Below are positions 44,566 through 54,926 of a DNA stretch of 64,000 nt, piece by piece. The first letter of the stretch is position 1; each line of letters starts with the position of its first letter. The DNA comes from Laburnicola sp. R22_1 (lineage: Eukaryota > Ascomycota > Dothideomycetes > Pleosporales > Didymosphaeriaceae), in assembly GCA_014281115.1 (NCBI GenBank), contig JACONQ010000010.1:2666001-2730000 (forward strand). Reading direction: 5' to 3'. The translations under genes were made by a program, and so were the position numbers. The notes below the pieces were generated by a model. The model had not been told where the DNA came from, did not search any database, and saw only the letters and a list, made by a program, of their open reading frames with translations.

Positions 44566-45255
44566 TATAGGCTATTAATATTATTTACTTATAATTACTA
44601 TCCTATAGTATGTACTAAGCTCTTTTGCTTTTAAAATAGCTACATAAGAAGACTCTTTTTAATTTACTAAGCACTCTAATAAGAAAGCCTTTTTTATCTA
44701 TATTATAAATATACCGTGTGTTAATATTATATTACTTAATTTTACGCTTTAATAAGTTAAAGTACAGCGTATATTTAAAGGCAAAATTGGCTTTATAGCG
44801 CTAAGAGTTAAGGCTAGAGGTCTATTATAAAATTAAGTTAAGCTTATAGTGCTCTATAAAGCGCGTTAGCTACTTTGCGCCTAGAGCTCTTCTAGCTATT
44901 TCTAATACAAAATTTTGTATTATATTAAGCGTAGAAGATAGCCTATTAGAGCTAAGGTGCTAAATATACTATATAAGAGTCTTTTCCTAGGTGTTATTAA
45001 GTAATTATTAATTTTTAGAGCGGGTAGCTATTAACCTAATAATCCCACGCGCGCGCTGCAACAGAGTTAAGTAGTTAACACTAAAGTCTTTTATAATTTG
45101 CGCATAATTAGCTTTTTCTAGAGATTTTAGCGATTTAATAGCTATAAGAGCTGCCTTAATAGCTGCTATATTAGTAGAGATATCGCATGTTGAATTCGCG
45201 ATTTTGGTAGGAAGCGTGCATTTGGTGGTCCCATGCACTTAATAACCTAGTACGT

Positions 45256-45588
45256 TAATAGCATTTCCTCTAATTAAAGTGGAAAGCCAATACTAACTAT
45301 AGAATGTTGTTAGAGCGCATTGAGACGAGTAGGTGCCTCTGCTTACCACAGGTTTATCAGATTGGACGGGTTTCAATCACGTGCAGGATTTAGCGCCAAA
45401 CCATACCCCCAGGCCCGGGCGCCCGGGCACGGCGCTTATATAATCACGTGATAAAAACTCGTCTACGGCTCTGCAAACGGTATGCGCCGTCGGACACGGA
45501 AGGACGCCGCCCTGCTTACGTGTGCGTATCCGATCTCTGCTTTCTTATATGAACAACATACCTGTCGCTTTGAACTAATAGGCTGAAT
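45256..45588. promoter_or_regulatory. Upstream region of the flavin monooxygenase gene
   Basis: Ordinary composition resumes right after the nested transposons. A TATATAA lies at 45437-45443, followed by TCACGTGA (45444-45451), and a second CACGTG at 45379-45384. These are possible bHLH/bZIP-type sites. The ATG follows at 45589. Confidence 0.45.
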
Positions 45589-47466
45589 ATGGTTGATGGC
45601 AAGCCGAGTTCCAAGTTATATGATGTTGTCGTCATTGGAGCGGGTAAGGCACGTATCACCCAAAAAGCGCTCGAATGCTGACTTGTCGAGGACTTTCTGG
45701 TCTGGCTGCGGCTCGAATCTATCTCGATATACATCCAGATAGCCAGCTGTTGATCCTCGAACGAGATGATTCAGTGGGTGGGCCCTGGGGAAAGAGTAAG
45801 CGCTGCAGCCATCCTCAGCATGATATCAGCCACTCACCAATCAGGTCGCATGTATCCTGGTTTCTGGTCTCAAACCGGAATTCGCATGTCCGGCTTTTCG
45901 GATGTGCCGCTGACTGTACCAGACGATGCCGACGTCTTCAACGACATCTTCGAGGCAAAGTACGTCACTCAATATCTCGAAAGCTACGTTGATAGCCATA
46001 AATATGCGGAAAAGACGTTACGAGAACGCGTCGTGTTGGAATTTGCTGTGTCGAGTGTTGAGAAAGTGGGAGCTACCTGGACCATCCAAGGCGAACAACG
46101 ACCACACAAAACACAACAGGCATTCAGAGCCAAGCGACTCATCGTCGCTACAGGAACCACGAGTGACGCGAAGATGCCCCCATTGCCAGGCAGTGATGCT
46201 TTTGGCGGTCAGATCATCCATCAACTGGACTATGGTCGTTTTGCGGCACATCACACTTTGCAAAAACGGGTTGCCGTATTAGGTGGTGGCAAGTCGGCCG
46301 CCGATATTGTTTACAACCAGGTGAAAGCTGGAAACGAAGTGCACTGGATCATACGGAAATCGGGTGAAGGACCCGGCATTTTTACCAATCCAGCTGATAA
46401 CGCAAAAGGGCCATTCCTGAACGATCCGGAGCTTGCGGCGACACGCCTGTTTGGAACATTGAGTCCGGGATGCTTTGCACAGCCGAATTTTTGGACAAAG
46501 CTGCTGCACAGCTCAGTAATGGGATCAAAAATCATTGATGGATTGTTTGGTAGTGCGGAAGAGAAGTGCAAGAGAATTGGAAATTTCCATCATCGAGATG
46601 GAGCGCTTCCGGGATTCAAACAGCTGGAGAGCGATGTTAAGTAAGTACTTGGGTAGACGCCACAGCAGTGACACACTAAAGTCTTTTGCAGATTATTTTG
46701 GTGGACAGGACCGTATTGCATGATCCAGCGACCAGACTTCTGGGACACTGTTGCCCAGAACGTACACGTCCATCGCGAGGATATCAAGATATTAGAAAAT
46801 CATGCCATTCTCTTCGAAAGTGGAACATCAATCTCCATCGATGTGATTATATGCGCCACTGGCTTCTCAAACGACTACCCATTCTTCACTCAAGAACAGC
46901 ATCTTGAGCTCGGCCTCACTCACGACCCTCTTGTTGACGACAGCGAGATGGAATGGCAGCGCCTCGAATCTGAAGCAGACCAACAAGTTCTCCGCCGGTT
47001 TCCAAAGCTCGCCAATCCACCCAGACTCTCGACAGTTCTGCCCATTAAAACGAGAACGCCCAATCGCCTCTACAACTGCATCGCCCCGCTCAATGACCAC
47101 ACTATCGCCTTCGTAGGCAACGTCTACGTCCCCAACGGCTTCCGTGTCGCAGAAGTGCAAGCACTATGGACTACAGCCTTCTTTGACAGAATGCTTAGCC
47201 TGCCACCATTGGAGGAAATGCGAAAAGATGTCGCGTGGGTGAATGCGTTCCAGAAACGGAGATACCCTGCGTATGGGAGCAAAGGTAACATTCTACATTA
47301 CGACATGATGGGGTACATAGATCGGCTGCTGGGACAGATCGGTTTGGAGAAGCATAAGAAGGGCTGGTGGGGCGACCTGATGTATCCGTTTGTCGCTGCG
47401 GATCTGAAGGAGGCGGGCGCGGAGTATCTAGAGAAATATCAGAAGAGCGGTGGGGATGTGAAGTGA
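45589..47466 (+). CDS. FAD-dependent monooxygenase (flavin-containing / Baeyer-Villiger-like)
   Basis: Four exons, 45589-45643, 45691-45795, 45845-46640 and 46692-47466, give 1731 nt (576 aa). The FAD-binding motif VVVIGAGLSGLAAAR is split by intron 1, and GGPWGKSR is restored by removing intron 2. The second Rossmann fold (NADPH) reads VAVLGGGKSAADIV. CATGFS lies near the C-terminal half, matching the ATG-type motif of flavin monooxygenases. The exact FMO signature FxGxxxHxxxF/Y is not evident, so Baeyer-Villiger or N-hydroxylase classes stay open. It is likely a cytosolic enzyme oxidising a small molecule, as in fungal secondary metabolism or xenobiotic breakdown. It is convergent with the F-box-like gene, 109 bp apart. 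Confidence 0.9.
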
Positions 47467-47575
47467 GCCCAAGAAGTTATTTAGTATTAGTCAATGGCTG
47501 GCAAGTAGAGTCAAGGAGCGCGACACCGTGCTCTTCCGGCTTTTGCAAGTCACCTTAATTTAGTTTATTCTATTT

Positions 47576-48838
47576 CTATCCATCTCGCCGACAGTAAATC
47601 TCGTAGATCAATCGCAACAGCCCGTGTTCGGAAACCGCCTTGTCCTGCGCATACAGGGGGTCATGCTCCAACTGATCCATTAACTTCTCCTTGGCCATTC
47701 TATTTTGCTCAGTGTCCCACTCCCCAAACCAGTTCCAGAAGTTTTCAGACTCTTGCATTTGCTCTGCACGAATTCCCTCTATGCGCTTGGCGTTCTCAGC
47801 GCAGAAGGCCTTGACACATTCGGGCGCAGTCTCATCGCAGCGATGTCTAGTCGCGATCAAATGGGTTGTGTATTGCTCAGGCTGCTCAAATCGGGCTCCG
47901 CAATCGGTCTTTGAGCAGCTAAAAGACTCGTGTCGTCCCTCAAAGTAGTACTTTTCGATAGCCGCCGCTTCATGCATCGTAGCTGCGGAATCCTGAGCAC
48001 TGAACTTCTTCCCCAGCCTCCATGATTTGATGAAAGCCCCTACATGCCCGCTACACGGTTTAGGGGGCGGCTCCACAATCACTCCCAGAGCGTTCGAGTT
48101 CTCTATCCGTTTTGGCATTACGGTTGTGTCCGATGGTTCTTCGCCAGTCTTTAGTCGCCACAGCACCCTCTTCCTTCGGCGGCCCGCAGCCTCATCTTCT
48201 GTCTCGGGTGCATAAAAAAGCAACTCGATGGCAGGTGGACACAATTGCGCCGTCCTCAGATAGCATTTATGCACGGGCTCCTTGTCATAGTACCTTGCGT
48301 CTTTGCTGAGCCTCACACGTTTGGCTCGAGGACAAAGGCGCTGTACGGTTCGCCAGAGATCCTGGATGACTCCATTGAAGTGTTCAGTAGACGATTCGAT
48401 CAACTCCTCGTTGTCCTTAGTGAAGGATCGTTCCAGAATCGAGTCGCACTCAAGATCAAGCTGCTCGATGCTGGCTAAAAAGCCAGCCTCGTACATTGAC
48501 TCGGCGGGATGGCTGCAATACAACAGCAACTCTTCCGCATGAAGGCGGTACCTTATTGTCCGGTCTGAAAAGAAGAGCTTCTTTGACTCGGTGCGAAGAA
48601 GGTGTGATGTGTGCATAAGCTGGAAGAGTACAGGCCCATCACACTGCTGTAGGACTCGTAGCTGTAGCTCGGCGGGCAGCTTAGCGTACTGGTAGAAGGA
48701 CTCTTCCGATGTTTTCAAGCTTAGTGGGTGGACATGGTCATGGAAACGTTTGAACAATTGTCCTCCATGGGCCATGCAGAGGGTAGGGTGGAACGGTTTT
48801 TTCCAGTACCCCTCGTCGAGTGCGTCGGTGTAAAACAT
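47576..48838 (-). CDS. F-box-like protein with a C2H2 zinc finger
   Basis: Single exon. The ATG at 48838 gives 420 aa; an upstream in-frame ATG at 48961 would add 41 arginine/proline-rich residues that look like leader sequence. Residues ~52-90 (AKLPAELQLRVLQQC...LMHTSHLLRTESKKLFF) match the fungal F-box pattern, suggesting recruitment to an SCF ubiquitin ligase. Near residue ~330 is a CSKTDC...H...H finger (C-X4-C-X12-H-X5-H). The middle is helical and not recognised. No leucine-rich or WD repeats are present. Function beyond possible protein turnover is unknown. Confidence 0.7.
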   Translation of the reverse strand: MFYTDALDEGYWKKPFHPTLCMAHGGQLFKRFHDHVHPLSLKTSEESFYQYAKLPAELQLRVLQQCDGPVLFQLMHTSHLLRTESKKLFFSDRTIRYRLHAEELLLYCSHPAESMYEAGFLASIEQLDLECDSILERSFTKDNEELIESSTEHFNGVIQDLWRTVQRLCPRAKRVRLSKDARYYDKEPVHKCYLRTAQLCPPAIELLFYAPETEDEAAGRRRKRVLWRLKTGEEPSDTTVMPKRIENSNALGVIVEPPPKPCSGHVGAFIKSWRLGKKFSAQDSAATMHEAAAIEKYYFEGRHESFSCSKTDCGARFEQPEQYTTHLIATRHRCDETAPECVKAFCAENAKRIEGIRAEQMQESENFWNWFGEWDTEQNRMAKEKLMDQLEHDPLYAQDKAVSEHGLLRLIYEIYCRRDG

Positions 48839-49546
48839 AGTAGCAGAAGTTTTTCGAGGGAAGGGAGTTGGGCGAGACAGAGGGCGGCGTCTAGACGGAA
48901 GAGGCGCAGGCGGCAGGCGGAATGGGCAAAACCCCACCACGCTAGTGCGTGGCCCCATCATTTCACCTCACCTGACTTCACCGCCCCACACAGCGCAGCT
49001 ACCTGGGCCCGCCCAGGGACTTGTTCGCGGGCATACTAATAAGCAATCCTAGGCATACTAGTAATGTATTATACTAAGGGGTCCTACTTAGTAGTTACGC
49101 TATTAAAATAGTACGCTTAGCTACCTAATATAAATAAGCAAGTGCGAAAAGAGTGTTCTGAGTAACCTTCCCACTAGGGTCTGGATGAAAAAAAAAATTG
49201 AAAAACAGTAAATGAAAGAGAAGGAAGGGAGCTAACGAAATCGGTCCGAACCGATTCTTAGGGCTTCAATGGAGCGGGATTCTGGAACCGCTCATTGCCT
49301 TCTCTCGATCGACGCGTGCGCCTCGTGGATGAAAGGAGGCCGCGCATCTAGCTCTCATGGCACAGCAACGGGACCTGAATAATACCGCAGAGGAGATTGA
49401 AACCGCCCTCAAGAGAGAAGCGCTTGACGCGCTTCTCTCCGGGGTTCAGCGGCGTCGGGGTGCCATCAACCTCATTCCCAATCAGAGTTGTCAACAATCA
49501 AGCGATAGGCAGATTGATTACTGGATCAGGTCTAACACGGACCTCT
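48839..49546. other. Intergenic, with AT-rich island and inverted repeat
   Basis: A short AT-rich tract (49025-49140) resembles RIP-mutated DNA. The open frame 49357-49584 is likely fortuitous: its 3' part is an inverted copy of the end of the neighbouring gene (49486-49519 versus 49574-49607). Confidence 0.5.
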
Positions 49547-49607
49547 CTATGGTCTTTTGGCGCTTAGTTGGGCAATCAATCTGAAGATCGCTTGATTGTT
49601 GACAACT
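49486..49607. repeat. Inverted repeat, 34-bp arms, at the 3' end of the secreted protein gene
   Basis: Arms 49486-49519 and 49574-49607 are complementary with about 3 mismatches and a 54-bp spacer. The right arm is inside the last codons of the minus-strand gene, and the left arm lies beyond its stop. It could form a stem-loop in the transcript. Confidence 0.6.
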
Positions 49608-50304
49608 GTGTTCCCAATGCAGAAGTTGTACGCCTGGTTCGCGTCAACGTCGTCGGGATACAGGCACAGCGCCACAAACGGGCGCTCCTTGCCATCAGTC
49701 TTAGCCTGGACGGCGCGAATGGCGTTGGTGGAGGGGTCGTCGGATTGGAGTTTGAAGGTGTCGAAGACCATGCCTGCGAGGAGCGACGTGTCCATGTTGC
49801 CCGGGGGCGCGATGACCTGGAGGGTAGCGCCCGAGGCGCTCGTCTTGAGGCCGCTGAGGATGCCGTCCGTGGTGGCTTGGCCGAAGGTGGTGCTTTCGCT
49901 GGAGGTGATCTGGTCGATGATGGCGCTGACTTGCTCACGTGTCACCTTTTCTTTGTCGCCGATGGTGGCTACGGCCGCGCGCTCGACTGACATGCAAGGG
50001 AAGTCAGAGTAGCAGAAGCCCGTCTTGGAAAAGGTGGTTTCGTTGAGCGGGCTGAGCTTGCTGACGGCTTTGTCAGCGAGGGGCTGGTACTTGGCCAGGA
50101 AGGCCTTCTGATCCGCGGGAAGGCGGATTTGTCGGCGCCATGGATGTCGGCCGGGAGCGCTTGAACGGCGCTCTGGGTGGTGGAGCGGGAGGAGTGTGGA
50201 GCTGCCAGGGCGCCGGTGGTGGAGATGGCGAGGATGGGCTTGGGATGGATGTGTTAGTGGATGGAAAAAGGGGGAAGCACGGAGGAACTTACAAGATACT
50301 TCAT
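49547..50304 (-). CDS. Secreted protein of unknown function
   Basis: Proposed exons 50293-50304 (only 12 nt, four codons), 50167-50238 and 49547-50107 give 214 aa. The signal peptide is MKYLPILAISTTGALA, split by the first intron after four codons. The mature chain has FLAKYQPLADKAVSKLSPLNETTF, a CYSDFPCM motif, then mixed alpha/beta sequence to FCIGNTVVNNQ. There are four cysteines. The second intron (59 bp, GTTCAA...ATCAG, weak donor) is proposed because it restores the frame between signal peptide and mature part. A frameshift is the alternative. No known family was recognised. The last codons overlap an inverted repeat, so the C-terminus may be altered. Confidence 0.55.
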
Positions 50305-51518
50305 TTTGAAAGCTGTGGATTGGGTTGAAGGTTTTGTGGAAGATACAATGAATGTAGATCAATTGGCTTGGTGAGCAAGTGTTGAGCGAATGCGGTTGAG
50401 TCGGATAGTGAGTGAAGTAAGTGAAGTGAGCTGGTGTGATGATGGACTTTGAACAGCGGTTGAGGTTTCTTTTATACACGAGATCTTGAACTCCCCCGGA
50501 CTATCTGTCTTGATTCATTCGACAACTAGAAAAGACTTCAAGGCCACGAGTTAGTCTCAACATGGAGCCGCTAGTCTGCCCTGTAATCTATCGAAACTGT
50601 CTTGAGCCTTACGAAGACTTCCACCTGTTCAAAGCACAGTCGTTCTTCCGAAATGCATGTTGATTGTAATAAGGAAGCGGATCCTGGATCGATCAGGAGG
50701 CTGGCGATACATTAGGAAGAGGCGTGCAGGTATTCTGGCAGTTGGACGCTCCACGTGGAAGAAATTGTGCTTTGTAGAGATGAGAATATGCCAGATTGCG
50801 GAATAAGGCGAGTGAATGCATGCGGAGGATGCAATGTGGCGAGCAGGCTAAACGCTGATCGAACTGCCAAAGTAGACCAAGTAACTAACACGTCGATCTT
50901 CGGTATGCAAAGCTTCACGGCGATGCGCGGCGTTCACACAGCGGGATGAGCGGACTTACCGGCGTGTAGTGGGCCTTAAGCACCGTCATGCCGCATACGA
51001 GCACTGCCTCTTCCATTGGATAGTGTCAAAAGGTAACGGGGATTGAAGTCCACGCCGCATCTAACCTTTCTTGGCGATTCAGACCCCTAATCCATCGACA
51101 TTGCATACGTATACGGGAGCTACCAGTACTGTGCCACTCCTTTACATCTGCCCTGTCCATCCTGAAGCGTTTGTATTACGATTGTATGCAATACTAGTAG
51201 TTTCACAAGTCATGGTTTCACACTGCAATCCTGCCGCCTGGGAGAACCCGGTCCTAACCAACACTCCGCGATAACAATATTGAGATCTTGAAACGGATCA
51301 TCGCACTCCCTGTGATTTCGCTACCCTTAACCGCTTGAGGTGTCCTCTTTAGGCATAAACATTCCACGTGTCTTTCAGCGAGGATCGAGAGGCCGCGCAG
51401 ATATGTCCTGCTCTGATTATGCCACCGTCCTCCTTCATCTTTCCATTCTCGCACCCCAAACGTCGAATCCCACCTCATCTGTTTTGCTTGCTGTCAGATG
51501 CACAAAAAATCTATTAAT
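50305..51518. other. Intergenic, no gene supported
   Basis: Promoter of the secreted protein gene (GTGAGTGAAGTAAGTGAAGTG-like direct repeats near 50407-50430) and the upstream flank of the RTA1-like gene. Short open frames have no recognisable content. Confidence 0.5.
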
Positions 51519-52758
51519 ATGTTTGCCGAACGCACTACAGGTAAGCGTGCATTTTTCGTATTTAGCCTTTCCTGTTCGTTCTAAATATGCTGACTTGGAC
51601 ATAACAGCGGAAAGTGAGCAACCGAGTCCATACATTTATCTCCCCAACGTCCTGCTCGCAGTCACCAGCGCTATAGCATTTACGCTGGTCACTGTTGCGC
51701 ATCCTGGTTGTTCGTCCGTGGAAAGACATGGTTCTTCTGGGCGATGCTCGTTGGAGCTCTCAGTACGCCAGTGACGAATGTTGTTCGAATACAAAACTAA
51801 CGTATTTGCTAGTGGAATGCATCGGCTTTGTAGCTCGAGCAATATCCGCAGGTAATCTCACTGAGCCTTACTCTTTCGTTGTTGGCTACCTCATGATCAT
51901 GTACGTCTCCTTTTAAACCCTTTGCGTAATATGACTATGCAAATTACAGCGTTTTCTAGTCTCGCACCCTCCTTCATCGCTGCAGCATGCTACATCACTT
52001 TCGGCCGAATCGTATGGTCGATAGTACCAATCGAAAATCGAAATTCCAAGACGCTTTGGGTCCCGCCCCGCTTTCTCACCCTTATATTCGTCCTGTTTGA
52101 TCTCGGTTCCTTTTTCATACAGTTCGTTGGCGCATCGGCCATTGCAGCTGCGTACTCAAATAAAAAGCTATCCGCGAAAGAAAAAGGGGACAAATCGCGG
52201 AGCGGCATGTCTACGTTGCGCTTCGGATTGGTCTTGCAGTTGGTTTGTTTTGGGGCCTTTTTATTCATCAGCATGCGATTTCTCGTGATGAGTCGACAGT
52301 GGATCGGCAAGCCCTTGCGGTATGGTACGCCGAGTGTGAAGTGGACGCGCTTGAATTGGACGGTTATCGTTGCTGCTACCGTCATTACGGTAAGTTCGCG
52401 CCTCACATCCCTCGAACTGAATACTAACAACTTATGCCAGCTCCGAGCCGTTTATCGCATCCTCGAGTTCACCGGCAATCATGACTCGCCATCCTATCTT
52501 CAGTCTCACGAGTGGCCGTTTTGGGTACTGGATGCACTTCCGATGCTAGGTGAGTATAGAAAGCTTTTTCGCAGTTTTGTCTCTTATCTCTAGCCAGGAA
52601 CCCTCTGCGCTTTTCTTGCATTCCACCCGGTCCGATACCTTCCGAGCGAATTGTTCTCTTTCAGGCTTGATAAGAGGAGATTGGATAATGTGGAACGCAG
52701 CAGTCCGCCAATTTACTTCCAGTGTCAGGGAATTGAGCTGAACGGGGGAAGAGTGTAA
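51519..52758 (+). pseudogene. RTA1-like seven-helix membrane protein gene with a single frameshift
   Basis: Exons 51519-51540, 51608-51762, 51813-51900, 51960-52389, 52441-52549 and 52598-52758, with clean GT-AG introns, describe a protein of ~321 aa. It has all RTA1 family blocks: ECIGFVARAISA, YLMI..LAPSFIAAACYITFGRIV, FDLGSFFIQFVGASAIA, LVLQLVCFGAFLFISMRF, LRAVYRILEFTGNHDSP and WVLDALPML, then FHPVRYLP. RTA1 proteins are fungal plasma-membrane proteins linked to lipid translocation and resistance to toxic compounds. Exon 2 is one base out of frame between TLVTVAH and GKTWFFWAMLVGAL (~51690-51720). All other junctions fit, so this is either a recent inactivation or a sequencing error. Confidence 0.75.
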
Positions 52759-53314
52759 AGTTGCTAATACAAATATTCTTTTGGAGAACATAGTTTGCGC
52801 TGTTTCGGCGTTAATGGAGGGTTATTTCTGGCTTTGCTACAATAGTTTTCAGGATAGAGCAATGAAACAACCGTCACCCTCGCGTTTTGAGAAATAAAAC
52901 ATGAAACCAACTGGAGCTGTTTTACGGCGCCAGTGGTAAATCGTCCTGTTGAACGCTTCCATCGTGCAACGTCAAACTAGGCGAGAAGCTGTGCCACTCT
53001 TGTCTCTCAGACTCCATCAATCCATGCGCACGACAATCCTCTAGAATCCAGGCACCTGCCAAGCTCAACATACCTAGGTATCGCCCGAATCGCATACTGC
53101 GCCCCTCCTAGCGCCTAACCTCTTCATCCCTGCTCCTTCGCATCCAGGCCCGTTTACGCCGCCTTCACCTTCTCAACCGACGCACAACCTCAGCAACGAA
53201 CTCTTTCTGACATTCCACGTGTTTCCAAATCGCTCGAATACTCTTAGTTATGGACAGGTGTGAATAATCTCCTTTGTATTCCTCCTGTACGACCGAGGCT
53301 CACAGCACCGTAGC
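52759..53314. other. Intergenic, no gene supported
   Basis: 3' flank of the RTA1-like gene and leader of the next gene. CT-rich near 53090-53230. Nothing else recognised. Confidence 0.5.
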
Positions 53315-53671
53315 ATGCCTGCAGCGTCCAACTCCAATCCTGAAGCCGCGCCGGCGGGTGCACCTGCTACGGCACAGACGGGGGACGATGCCGAGCCCAC
53401 CACCACGCACAAACGAGACAGAGTAAAGGGACAAGTCGCAGCCCAATGGGTCTTCTACAATGACCCTGAGTCTGACACGCAGTATCTCATCAGGAGCGAA
53501 TCAACCGAGGCGGATCATGTGCACCAGTTGATGGCTCAGCGGCCTCGAAACGAGGCGGAGCTCCTGGAATACTTCAAAAAGCACAGCCATAAGGAGCGAA
53601 CATTGTCGGTGTTTGGACCAAACAAATACCGCACCGGCGGCAAAGCTCGCTCTGAGACAACACAGGGGTGA
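53315..53671 (+). CDS. Small hypothetical protein
   Basis: Single exon, 118 aa. Residues 1-35 are alanine/proline/threonine-rich and likely disordered. The rest is a compact charged region (VKGQVAAQWVFYNDPESDTQYLIRSES; HQLMAQRPRNEAELLEYFKKHSHKERTLSVFGPNKYRTGG) that looks like a real folded domain with beta then alpha segments. There is no signal peptide, membrane helix or cysteine. No family is recognised. The residue make-up and a clean ATG support coding. Confidence 0.5.
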   Translation: MPAASNSNPEAAPAGAPATAQTGDDAEPTTTHKRDRVKGQVAAQWVFYNDPESDTQYLIRSESTEADHVHQLMAQRPRNEAELLEYFKKHSHKERTLSVFGPNKYRTGGKARSETTQG

Positions 53672-54191
53672 GCCTCTTTCTGGCAGGTTTTGGATGGTGT
53701 GTTTTGGGACCGCAGATCTGGGCGTGGTACTACTTAGGGAGATTCGGTGCTTCTAGTCGTAGGATCAATTTATTTGCCGTCAGTGCCTCGTCCGAGAGCA
53801 ATGAATAGCAAGGGGGCCGAATCCATACCTATTGCGGATTGTGCCCGCCTGACTCAAACATGATTCTGATGATAGCCTGGGAACTCTTGACGTGGTCTTT
53901 CGCGAAGGCGCCTTTCGTCGTATGCAACCTGTCTTCTTGGAAAGACTATATATCCTCTCCGAATTTCCCCTGAGAGACGCCACAGCAAGACCTCCTCCCA
54001 CAACATTCTTTACAGATCTCATCAACTGCTTTCCATACACTCTCTTCATCTGGCTTAGCTAGAGGGACATTCTCTTTCTACTCCCTACTTATTACCAGTA
54101 TTTTTACCACTACTACATTTAGTAAGTCGACCAAGCTTGCAAACCACCTAGACTGCGACCTAACGCCTCCTAGTCCTTCCAATCAGCAACC
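53672..54191. other. Intergenic, no gene supported
   Basis: A minus-strand open frame at 53780-54049 has no recognisable feature. The last ~60 bases are CT-rich, typical of a fungal 5' leader before the gene at 54192. Confidence 0.5.
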
Positions 54192-54749
54192 ATGCGCGCC
54201 TCCTTCCTAGCCCTCCTCCCCCTCCTCGCGCTCGCCGTCGCCTACCCCGACCAACTAACCAAGCGCGTCCCAAAATACGACATCTATCTGTACGAAGAGA
54301 CAGACTGCCAGGGCAAAGCCGGGTACATATGCGAAGAAACGGAAGCAGACAGGTGCTGCTACAAGCCCAGCGGCCCCAACTGGTTGTTCGCGTCGGTCGA
54401 CTACAGTGACGCGGGCTCAACCCGGCGCAGCGACATGGCGCAGATCCAAGCGTACTCCAAGCAAAATAGCGAATACTGCTTCCTGCGCATCACGCAGGAC
54501 CAGAAGTGCGCGACGCATCATTCCTGGGAAATATTCAGCGGCGCGATCGTGTATGCGGGGAGCGATACGCCGACGAGGAAGCGGGGCGAGGCAAAGGGCG
54601 CGGTGGAGGCGAACAAGATCTTTTATAAGGAGGGGAATCGGAGGTGGACGATCGATGTGAATTCTGAGGAGGCGAAGGGGTTTTACAACGCGAAACGGAA
54701 GGAGTCGTATATGATGATAAACGGCAAGCTTGACATTTTGGAGAATTAG
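54192..54749 (+). CDS. Small secreted cysteine-containing protein, effector candidate
   Basis: Single exon, 185 aa, ATG at 54192. Signal peptide residues 1-17 (FLALLPLLALAVA) are followed by PDQLTKR, where KR is a good Kex2-type processing site. The mature protein begins YDIYLYEETDCQGKAGYICEE and has six cysteines (including a CC pair at RCCYKP), enough for three disulfides. This region vaguely resembles small beta-rich (crystallin-like) secreted folds. The C-terminal half is lysine-rich with basic pairs (RKRG, RKES). It lies at the very edge of the AT-rich block starting ~54.8 kb. Size, secretion, cysteines and location fit the usual description of an effector candidate, but no function can be stated. 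Single exon and GC codon use are normal. Confidence 0.75.
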   Translation: MRASFLALLPLLALAVAYPDQLTKRVPKYDIYLYEETDCQGKAGYICEETEADRCCYKPSGPNWLFASVDYSDAGSTRRSDMAQIQAYSKQNSEYCFLRITQDQKCATHHSWEIFSGAIVYAGSDTPTRKRGEAKGAVEANKIFYKEGNRRWTIDVNSEEAKGFYNAKRKESYMMINGKLDILEN

Positions 54750-54926
54750 GTAGCGGGTTGAGACGTTGCGCGGATTCCTAGAGTTAATGCTAGGGCGGTA
54801 GTAAGACTCTAGGGGTTTGATTGTTTCCTTGTAGTCGCTCCTTTAGCTAACTTTAGTCGCTCTTTTTATTAACGTATTTAACCACTGAGTAACGTAATTA
54901 CTTTACGGGCGAGCTGTCCACATGGG

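Larger units (their letters stand above)
39450..45255 (-). mobile_element. Outer pogo-like transposon, RIP-degraded, containing two further nested elements
   Basis: Inverted ends start ACGTA(T/C)TAGGT and share AAGTGCATG and CCACCAAATGCACG (left 39450-39490; right 45215-45255). TA flanks at 39448-39449 and 45256-45257 fit the superfamily. Without its insertion it is ~2.1 kb. On the minus strand it has a transposase: helix-turn-helix near the right end (SLKSLEKANYAQIIKDFSVN, 45008-45238), a catalytic segment LLILNSYRSYIIIEF near 40620-40680, and a lysine-rich C-terminus at ~39700-39960. Many TAG codons interrupt it. Base composition shows strong RIP. Confidence 0.8.

Noticed and set aside
49357..49584. 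75-aa plus-strand frame
   Set aside because: Its second half is an inverted copy of the neighbouring gene's end, so the frame is probably accidental.
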